10,946 nucleotides of DNA, taken from positions 1-10,946 of the forward strand of contig JACCRL010000157.1 of the NCBI GenBank assembly GCA_013813605.1. Reading direction: 5' to 3'. Position 1 is the stretch's first letter, and every line of letters starts with the position of its first letter. Positions 5,298-10,946 of the stretch are shown one piece after another. Under the pieces are notes generated by a model. It saw only the letters and a list, made by a program, of their open reading frames with translations. It searched no databases and had not been told where the DNA came from. A program made the position numbers and the translations under genes. This stretch comes from Gemmatimonadaceae bacterium (lineage in GTDB: Bacteria > Gemmatimonadota > Gemmatimonadetes > Gemmatimonadales > Gemmatimonadaceae).

Positions 5298-7291
5298 CCA
5301 TTCTAAAAGCGCTGGCCGCTTCGGCGCTCCTGTTCCTGCCCTCACCGGCCGCCAACGTTCATTCTCTCAGCGTCGTCCCCATGGCGGGGAAGGCTGAAGT
5401 GGTGATCGGAGTAGACGCAGCCGTCTCCGTGCAGGACTTCACGCTCGACGCACCCGCCCGGGTGGTCCTCGACCTGAAGGGCGCAACGCTCGACATGGCC
5501 GGCCGTACCTATGACCGGATCGAGCGCGGCGGAATTACCAACGTCCGCTATTCACAGTTCAAGCCAAACGTCGTTCGCGTCGTAATCGAGCTGAACGATC
5601 TCCGTGCATATGAAGTCCGCCGTAACGAAGGCGAAGTCCGCGTGCTGGTCGCAGGTGCCGTCGATGGCTTTGCCGCCTGGCACTCGTCGCGCAGCGGCGA
5701 CGTCGCCGTTTCGTCGCCGGTTCCGTCTGTCAGCCGCCCCGCAGCAACCGCGCGCGTTGACGCCGCTCCGGCCCGTCCGGTACCGGCAGCCGCCGAACCC
5801 GAGCAAGTGATCGAGGAGCCGGCTGAGCCCGCACCGCTGGTTTCGACTGCGAAACTCGCGCTCGGTCCCGCACAACAGTCGCAGCAGCCGCCCATCACCG
5901 TGACTTTTCAGGACACGGACATCCGCGACGTCATCGCGTCCTTTGCGAGCTTCGCCGGACGCACCATTGTCGTCGGCAAGGACGTGAGCGGAACGGTCAC
6001 CGCCGAGATCCGCAATCAGCCGTGGGATGTCGCCCTGAGGGCGATCCTCCAGGGCCAGGGCCTCGCCGCGTCCGAAGATGCAGTCTCCGGGATCATCACG
6101 GTCGACAGCTATCGCAACATCCAGAATCGCCAGGCGTCGGAGCCGCTCGTCACGCAGCTCGTCTCGATCAACTACGCGAACGCCGGCTCGCTCGTCCCGA
6201 CCATCAGGTCGCTCCTGCTCAAGGATTGCGGCCAGGGTGGCAGCGTCGAGACCAGTCCCAACGTACAGAACAACGCTGCCCAGAACTGCGTCGCCCGCGG
6301 CGTTGTCGCGGCGGACAGCACCACTAACACGCTCATCATTACGGAGACGGCTTCACGCCTCGCCGACGTCCTTGGCTACGTGCGCAACCTCGACGTTCGC
6401 ACGCCGCAGGTCGGCATCAAGGCGAAGATCATCTTCGTCAACAGAACCAACATCGAAGATATCGGCCTCTCGTACGACCTCGGTACCGGCTCGGATCAGT
6501 TCTTCAGCCAGCTCGTGAAGCGCTCCGATCCGACATCGCTTGTCCCGGTCGACACCAACGGCGACGGCGTTCCTGACGCGCTCGGCGGCGGCACCCCGTT
6601 CCAGGGAGATCGCGTGCTGCTCGGCGGCAACGCTCTCTCGGCGATCGCCAACGCGAACGCCCGCGTCACCAACCCCGCGCTCAGCGTCGTCTTCTCGACG
6701 GCGCTCGGCAAGTTCCAGCTGACGAGCTTCCTCGATGCATTGCAGGAAGTGCGTCTCGCCGACCTCCAGGCGGAGCCGAGCATCGTCACGCTCGACAACC
6801 GCCAGGCCTCGATTCACGTCGGACAGGAAATTCCGATTCGCGTGCTCGATGCGAGCTCGCAGAATACACAGCCCGGTGCAAATCCGAATCAGCAGCCGCG
6901 TGCGACTGTCCAGCTCAAGGAAGTCGGCATCATCCTGACTGTCACGCCGCACATCACGAACAACCGGCAGATTCTCCTCAAGCTGCACGCCGAGAACTCT
7001 GATGCGCAGCTCGCGTCGTCGGACGTCGGCTTCATCTTCGGCAAGCAGGCCGGCGACACCCAGTTGCTCGTCGGCGACGGTGAGACCGCCGTCATCGGCG
7101 GTCTCACGGTTACCCAGGCTTCGACTTCGAAGTCCGGAATTCCAATCCTCGTGGACCTGCCGATCATCGGCCGGCTCTTCGGTCAGACCCGTACCTCCGA
7201 CGAGAAGCGCGACCTGCTGATCCTCGTCACGCCGCACATCATCGACGACGGCTCGTCTCCCGACGCACCGATTCGCCCGGCCACCCGCTAA
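5294..7291 (+). CDS. pilQ: Type IV pilus secretin PilQ
   Basis: PilQ forms the outer-membrane gate through which the pilus passes. The 665-residue protein has a signal peptide (about 1-20) and one AMIN peptidoglycan-binding domain (about 23-117, VHSLSVVP...FTLDAPARVVLDL...YSQFKPNVVRVVIEL). A Pro/Ala-rich linker (about 130-195) precedes the N0/STN domain (about 201-270, ITVTFQDTDIRDVIASFASF) and an N1 domain (from about 288, QLVSINYANAGSLVPTIRSLL, ending VLGYVRNLDVRTPQV). The C-terminal secretin beta-barrel carries the family signatures VGIILTVTPHIT and GIPILVDLPIIGRLF (615-629), ending LLILVTPHIID. Oddities are a Gly/Asn-rich insertion in N1 with the only two cysteines (C312, C332) and a DTNGDGVPD loop (420-428). 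The start overlaps the pilP stop as ATGA. Confidence 0.96.
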   Translation: MTILKALAASALLFLPSPAANVHSLSVVPMAGKAEVVIGVDAAVSVQDFTLDAPARVVLDLKGATLDMAGRTYDRIERGGITNVRYSQFKPNVVRVVIELNDLRAYEVRRNEGEVRVLVAGAVDGFAAWHSSRSGDVAVSSPVPSVSRPAATARVDAAPARPVPAAAEPEQVIEEPAEPAPLVSTAKLALGPAQQSQQPPITVTFQDTDIRDVIASFASFAGRTIVVGKDVSGTVTAEIRNQPWDVALRAILQGQGLAASEDAVSGIITVDSYRNIQNRQASEPLVTQLVSINYANAGSLVPTIRSLLLKDCGQGGSVETSPNVQNNAAQNCVARGVVAADSTTNTLIITETASRLADVLGYVRNLDVRTPQVGIKAKIIFVNRTNIEDIGLSYDLGTGSDQFFSQLVKRSDPTSLVPVDTNGDGVPDALGGGTPFQGDRVLLGGNALSAIANANARVTNPALSVVFSTALGKFQLTSFLDALQEVRLADLQAEPSIVTLDNRQASIHVGQEIPIRVLDASSQNTQPGANPNQQPRATVQLKEVGIILTVTPHITNNRQILLKLHAENSDAQLASSDVGFIFGKQAGDTQLLVGDGETAVIGGLTVTQASTSKSGIPILVDLPIIGRLFGQTRTSDEKRDLLILVTPHIIDDGSSPDAPIRPATR

Positions 7292-7303
7292 TAGGTGACT
7301 TGA

Positions 7304-9691
7304 ATGACCATAAATTTTGTTAACGCCATTCGTCGGGGCGGTGCGTACGCCCTGATTTCAGGTGTGCTCGCGCTCGGCGTTGCCGCCTGTGATGCGACAT
7401 CGACGGACACGAACCGTGATGCCGCTGCGCCGACGATCGACGTCAGCAGAGTGCAGGCGGCGAACGATACCACCGTTGCGTTCAACGTTGACGTAAAGGA
7501 CAACCTCGGCATCAAGTCCGTGCACGTCGAAACGCTGGGTGGAGTAAGTACTGTTTTTGATACGACGTTCACTACTGCCGTCACGAACATTCAGATTCCC
7601 TTCGCCCTCTCGGCGTCGCGGTCCGTGCCCCCGGGTACTCCGGTGCTCGTGGTCGCTTCGGCCGTGGACGGAGCCGGTAACGTGTCGCGTGTGGACACGC
7701 TCAGGCTGACGGTCGGCTTCATTCTGCCGCCGGTAATAAGAGTGACGAGCCCGGCTTCGGGAACCGTCGCCGTAGTCGGCAAGTCGATTGTGATCTCGAT
7801 CAGCGGCAAGAGCGGCCTCAAGGTGCGCGCCCTTGGCTACAACGCCACCGGTGCGGTCACTACCGCCGATTCGACCGCCTTCAACTCGCCGTTAGCTGAC
7901 TCGGTGTCGATCCAGGATACCATTGCAATCCCTGCCAACGCGGCGCCCGGCCCACTGACGATCACGCCGTTCCTCAGGGATTCACTCGGAGTCCGTACCA
8001 CCGGCACTCCGATAACGCTCACGGTCCAGACCGTCGCCTCCTCTAATACGGTGCCGGTGGTCAACGCATACTGCCTCAACATTCCTTCGGCGAACTCGTG
8101 CGGCCACAGCGCCCGCATGGAGGTATCCGATACGGTTCACGTCGAAGCAACCGACCAGACGGGCATCACCGTCCTCGGATACGAAGTAAGAGGTACGCCC
8201 GGTGGGCCGATCCAGGCCTCGGGCCAGGCAACATCAAGCGGCCAGGTCACGTCCGCGATCCGGACGTTCACCACCAGCCTGCCCTACACGAACTTCCCGA
8301 CTACAGTCTACCTGCAGACGTTCGCGATCAACTCAAACGGCACCAAGGCTTATTCGAAGCTGGCCAGCGGAGCTGACCGCGTCGATACCGTCACGATCGT
8401 GGCCGGTGTGACCCGCGCGCTGCCGCTTGGTGGAGAGGTCGCTGATGCGCTCTATCACTCGCGCTTCGACCGGATCTATCTCTCCAACATCGCGCGCAAC
8501 CGCGTTGAGGTCTTCAACCTCGCCGATTCCTCGTTCAAGGCGCCGGTAATCGTTGGGTCGCGTCCATGGGGACTTTCCGCATGGCCGCGCGACCGCAACG
8601 GAACGATGGGTGACACGATCCTCGTCGCCAATTCCGGCGGCACCAACATCAGCTACATCAACCTGAATGGCGGTGGCAGCGGCACGGAAGTATTCCGCTA
8701 CGACCTGCCGAACATCATCGCCTTTTCGATCACCACCACGAGGTCGGCGGCCGGCGTCCTCATTCAGCAGCGCACGAAGTTCGACTTCTCGGACAGGCCA
8801 CAGTACCTGGCCGCGACCTGTAAATCCGCGGGCGGGGCCTGCTCGGAAGTAGTTCTCGCCTATTCAACGACTCCGACCCCCGGCCAATCAATACCGTTTA
8901 CGGAGAACAACGGAACGCTGCGCTGGGAAAATCTGACCACACGCCAGTCGCACTTCTTCTTCGAACAGGCGGTTGGGCAGGGCGCCGACCGGGCGGACAC
9001 GCTCGAAGTCATCAGGTACGACGCCAACGACAATACCGCGACGATTCTCCTTCCCTTCAAGGATCCGCAGAACCGTTCGACGGTCGTTACTGTCCCGCGG
9101 CTTGCCTTTCGAGACACGACGTTCGTGCGCAATTCCGGAAACTTCCGCCGCGCCGTATTTGGCGAAGGCGGCCGTGTGATGGGAAGCAGGGCGCTGTCGT
9201 TCGATGTGGACAGAGGCCTGGACCCGTCATACCCGTATTTCGATCTTGGCGTGTCGGGTTCTCAGGACGTGACCGACTTCATCGCCAACAGCTTCGCGCA
9301 GGTCAAGGGAGTGGCAATCAACTTCGACGGTTCGCTGTCGGCCATTCGCGCTGATTCGACATATGTGCTGAATCCGGCCCTCCGGCTTCAGGGTGTAATC
9401 GGAACGACCGCGGCGAACGCCGGAATCGACTTCCACCCGCTCAACACGGGCCCCAACTCGTTCCCGCTCAACACACGGCTGTCGTTTGCCGCGTCGTCGG
9501 AGCCGCTGATCGAGATCTTCGATACGCGCTGCTACCAGAGAGTTGCTACCATCCCGATTCGTGATCCGGTCATCGGACCGATCAAGGCAGCATTTCGCCA
9601 GGCGACAGGGCAGCTGGTGCTCGTCGCGGCGACCGGACGAGGGGTTGTCATCGCACAGCTTCCGAATACGTTTACGACGACCTGCCCGTAG
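7304..9691 (+). CDS. Large Ig-like/beta-propeller lipoprotein of unknown function, pil-operon linked
   Basis: I do not recognise this 795-residue protein as a named family. Residues 1-28 form a lipoprotein signal (basic n-region IRRGG, hydrophobic core, lipobox LGVAAC with Cys29, and Asp at +2). Residues about 40-139, 140-245 and 246-369 look like three Ig-like beta-sandwich domains, each with Thr/Asp/Val-rich strands, a turn such as DNLGIKSVHV or DQTGITVLGYEV, and a closing strand DTLRLTV, PITLTVQ or DTVTIV. From about 371 the character changes to a beta-propeller (ALYHSRFDRIYLSNIARNRV, VIVGSRPWGLSAWP, VKGVAINFDGSLSAIRADS). Six further cysteines occur at 257, 266, 506, 513, 743 and 794. AGGTGA (7293-7298) is a good Shine-Dalgarno. 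The start lies 12 nt after pilQ with no terminator between, so co-transcription is likely. An envelope-exposed T4P accessory or adhesin-like role is inference. Confidence 0.85.
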   Translation: MTINFVNAIRRGGAYALISGVLALGVAACDATSTDTNRDAAAPTIDVSRVQAANDTTVAFNVDVKDNLGIKSVHVETLGGVSTVFDTTFTTAVTNIQIPFALSASRSVPPGTPVLVVASAVDGAGNVSRVDTLRLTVGFILPPVIRVTSPASGTVAVVGKSIVISISGKSGLKVRALGYNATGAVTTADSTAFNSPLADSVSIQDTIAIPANAAPGPLTITPFLRDSLGVRTTGTPITLTVQTVASSNTVPVVNAYCLNIPSANSCGHSARMEVSDTVHVEATDQTGITVLGYEVRGTPGGPIQASGQATSSGQVTSAIRTFTTSLPYTNFPTTVYLQTFAINSNGTKAYSKLASGADRVDTVTIVAGVTRALPLGGEVADALYHSRFDRIYLSNIARNRVEVFNLADSSFKAPVIVGSRPWGLSAWPRDRNGTMGDTILVANSGGTNISYINLNGGGSGTEVFRYDLPNIIAFSITTTRSAAGVLIQQRTKFDFSDRPQYLAATCKSAGGACSEVVLAYSTTPTPGQSIPFTENNGTLRWENLTTRQSHFFFEQAVGQGADRADTLEVIRYDANDNTATILLPFKDPQNRSTVVTVPRLAFRDTTFVRNSGNFRRAVFGEGGRVMGSRALSFDVDRGLDPSYPYFDLGVSGSQDVTDFIANSFAQVKGVAINFDGSLSAIRADSTYVLNPALRLQGVIGTTAANAGIDFHPLNTGPNSFPLNTRLSFAASSEPLIEIFDTRCYQRVATIPIRDPVIGPIKAAFRQATGQLVLVAATGRGVVIAQLPNTFTTTCP

Positions 9692-9720
9692 CTCCACAGG
9701 CGTCGCGATGGAGTAATGAG

Positions 9721-9756
9721 AACGAGCCCGGTCAAAAGCCGGGCTCGTTCGTTTTT
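9721..9756 (+). terminator. Intrinsic terminator after the pil-lipoprotein operon
   Basis: An 11-bp perfect stem (AACGAGCCCGG, 9721-9731, with 9739-9749) closes a 7-base loop TCAAAAG and is followed by CG and TTTTT (9752-9756). It ends the transcript running from pilM through the lipoprotein gene. The T-tract stops immediately before GGAG at 9757-9760, the ribosome-binding site of aroC, so the hairpin also lies in the region that would carry the aroC promoter or leader. Confidence 0.9.
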
Positions 9757-9764
9757 GGAGATTA

Positions 9765-10946
9765 ATGCTGCGATTCACAACCGCCGGAGAGTCTCACGGG
9801 CCGGCGCTGATCTCGATCCTCGAGGGAATGGTTGCCGGGCTCCCGCTCCTCGCCGCCGACGTCAACGTCGAGCTGGCGCGCCGTCAGCAGGGATATGGCC
9901 GCGGCCGCCGCATGAAGATCGAGTCGGACGAGGCCGAGATTCTCTCCGGAGTCCGCGCCGGTGAAACGCTCGGCTCCCCAATCGCCCTGCTCATCCGGAA
10001 TCTGGATTGGAGGAACTGGGTTGAAATCATGGATCCGGCGCCGCGTGAGGGTGACCCGGCGCGCAAGCGCGCCGTCACCAGGCCGAGGCCCGGCCACGCC
10101 GATCTCTCCGGAATGCTCAAGTACGGCCGAGACGATGCCCGCGACATTCTCGAGCGCGCGTCGGCACGGGAGACGACCGCGCGCGTTGCCGCCGGCGCGA
10201 TCTGCAGGAAGCTGCTGCGCGAATTCGGCATCTCACTCGGCAGTCATGTCGTAAGTCTTGGCGGGATTGATGCGCAGCGTCCCGACACCATGCCGACAGA
10301 CCTGAACGCTGCCGCCGACCCGTCGCCTCTACGCACTCTGGACAACTCCGCCCAAGCGCGGATGATCGAGCGCATCGACGCTGCCAAGGCCGAGGGAAAC
10401 ACGCTCGGTGGAATCGCCGAGGTGGTGTGCGATGGTGTTCCGGTTGGGCTCGGCTCGCATGTCTCGTGGGATCGCAAGCTCGATGGCCGCCTCGCGGCGG
10501 CGCTGATGTCGATTCCCGCCGTCAAGGGAGTTGAGATCGGTCTCGGCTTCGAGGTCGCGCGGCGCCCCGGCTCCGAAGCTCACGACGAGATCGACGCGGC
10601 GGAGGGGAATGCGCGCACGGGTCGAGTGCGGCGGCGCACCAATCGCGCCGGTGGCCTCGAGGGTGGTATGACCACCGGCGAGCAGATCGTGCTGCGCGTG
10701 GCGATGAAACCGATCAGCACCCTGATGCGTCCCCTCGGCACGGTGGAGATGAAAACGCGCGAGCCCGCGCAGGCCGTCGCGGAAAGAAGTGATGTCACCG
10801 CGGTGCCAGCGATGGGAGTAATCGCCGAGGCAATGGCAGCGTTCGTCGTCGCCGATGCGATGCTCGAGAAGTTCGGCGGCGATTCGCTCGCGGAGCTCAA
10901 ACGGAACTACGAAGGGTATATCACTTCACTGGGTGCACGACACGGA
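9765..10946 (+). CDS. aroC: Chorismate synthase, 3' end outside the window
   Basis: Chorismate synthase (EC 4.2.3.5) converts 5-enolpyruvylshikimate 3-phosphate to chorismate using reduced FMN, the last step of the shikimate pathway, in the cytoplasm. The frame is open from ATG 9765 to the last base (394 codons, no stop), close to full family length. Signatures are all present: GESHG at 8-12 with the invariant His11, RPGHAD with the second invariant His111, the RETTARVAAG segment (R135-E136-T137), GGLEGGMTTGE, and ERSDVTAVPAMGVIAE with the catalytic-region Asp343. The N-terminus LRFTTAGESHGPALISILEGMVAGLPL is of the longer bacterial class. GGAG at 9757-9760 sets the start, 4 nt before the ATG. 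It follows an intrinsic terminator directly, so its transcription source is unclear. Confidence 0.95.
   Translation, partial: MLRFTTAGESHGPALISILEGMVAGLPLLAADVNVELARRQQGYGRGRRMKIESDEAEILSGVRAGETLGSPIALLIRNLDWRNWVEIMDPAPREGDPARKRAVTRPRPGHADLSGMLKYGRDDARDILERASARETTARVAAGAICRKLLREFGISLGSHVVSLGGIDAQRPDTMPTDLNAAADPSPLRTLDNSAQARMIERIDAAKAEGNTLGGIAEVVCDGVPVGLGSHVSWDRKLDGRLAAALMSIPAVKGVEIGLGFEVARRPGSEAHDEIDAAEGNARTGRVRRRTNRAGGLEGGMTTGEQIVLRVAMKPISTLMRPLGTVEMKTREPAQAVAERSDVTAVPAMGVIAEAMAAFVVADAMLEKFGGDSLAELKRNYEGYITSLGARHG

Noticed and set aside
6353..7237. 294-codon reverse-strand frame within pilQ
   Set aside because: It is highly charged Arg/Glu/Asp-rich translation opposite the conserved secretin domain, a codon-bias artefact.
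9227..9778. 183-codon reverse-strand frame over the end of the lipoprotein gene and the terminator
   Set aside because: It crosses an intrinsic terminator and both flanking genes, and its composition resembles antisense shadow translation.

Overview
The window is about 10.9 kb of GC-rich chromosomal DNA from a diderm bacterium. Almost everything in it reads left to right, and it is devoted to a type IV pilus (T4P) machine. Protein style (single-AMIN PilQ, PilN with an Ala/Lys linker, a Ser/Thr-rich lipoprotein with Ig-like and beta-propeller parts) and high GC suggest a Gemmatimonadota-like or related soil lineage. This assignment is an inference from style; no marker gene in the window proves it.

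Layout. Positions 1-93 hold the last 30 codons of a cysteine-containing, pilin-like protein, closed by a textbook intrinsic terminator (115-154). Positions 155-411 form a non-coding block of inverted and tandem repeats that looks like a small dispersed repeat element. A promoter-like TTGACA and a -10-like hexamer then place the probable transcription start on or just before the ATG of a minor-pilin operon (483-2190): PilV-like, PilW-like and PilX-like proteins, joined by two 4-nt GTGA overlaps. A 202-bp gap (2191-2392) with two possible hairpins precedes the alignment-complex and secretin operon pilM-pilN-pilO-pilP-pilQ (2393-7291). These genes have gaps of 16 and 1 nt and ATGA overlaps. Twelve bases after pilQ, and probably in the same transcript, lies a 795-residue lipoprotein with Ig-like domains and a predicted beta-propeller (7304-9691). 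An intrinsic terminator (9721-9756) follows and abuts the ribosome-binding site of aroC (chorismate synthase, 9765 to the right edge, no stop in the window).

How it fits together. PilM (cytoplasmic, actin-like) binds the PilN N-terminus. PilN and PilO form the inner-membrane alignment subcomplex. PilP links this to PilQ, the outer-membrane secretin through which the pilus passes. The three small prepilins upstream would form the priming or tip complex on which the major pilin assembles. The large lipoprotein is the least understood gene here, and its position makes it a candidate lineage-specific T4P accessory. Ending in a shikimate-pathway gene recalls the pilMNOPQ-aroK-aroB order of many gammaproteobacteria. 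No motor (pilB/pilT), platform (pilC) or prepilin peptidase (pilD) lies in the window.

Most of the window is a recognisable T4P locus. The points most worth a second look are the pil-linked lipoprotein, the repeat block, the probable leaderless minor-pilin promoter, the two-cysteine insertion and Ca-loop-like motif in PilQ, the PilN insertion, PilP without a lipobox, and the terminator placed directly before aroC.
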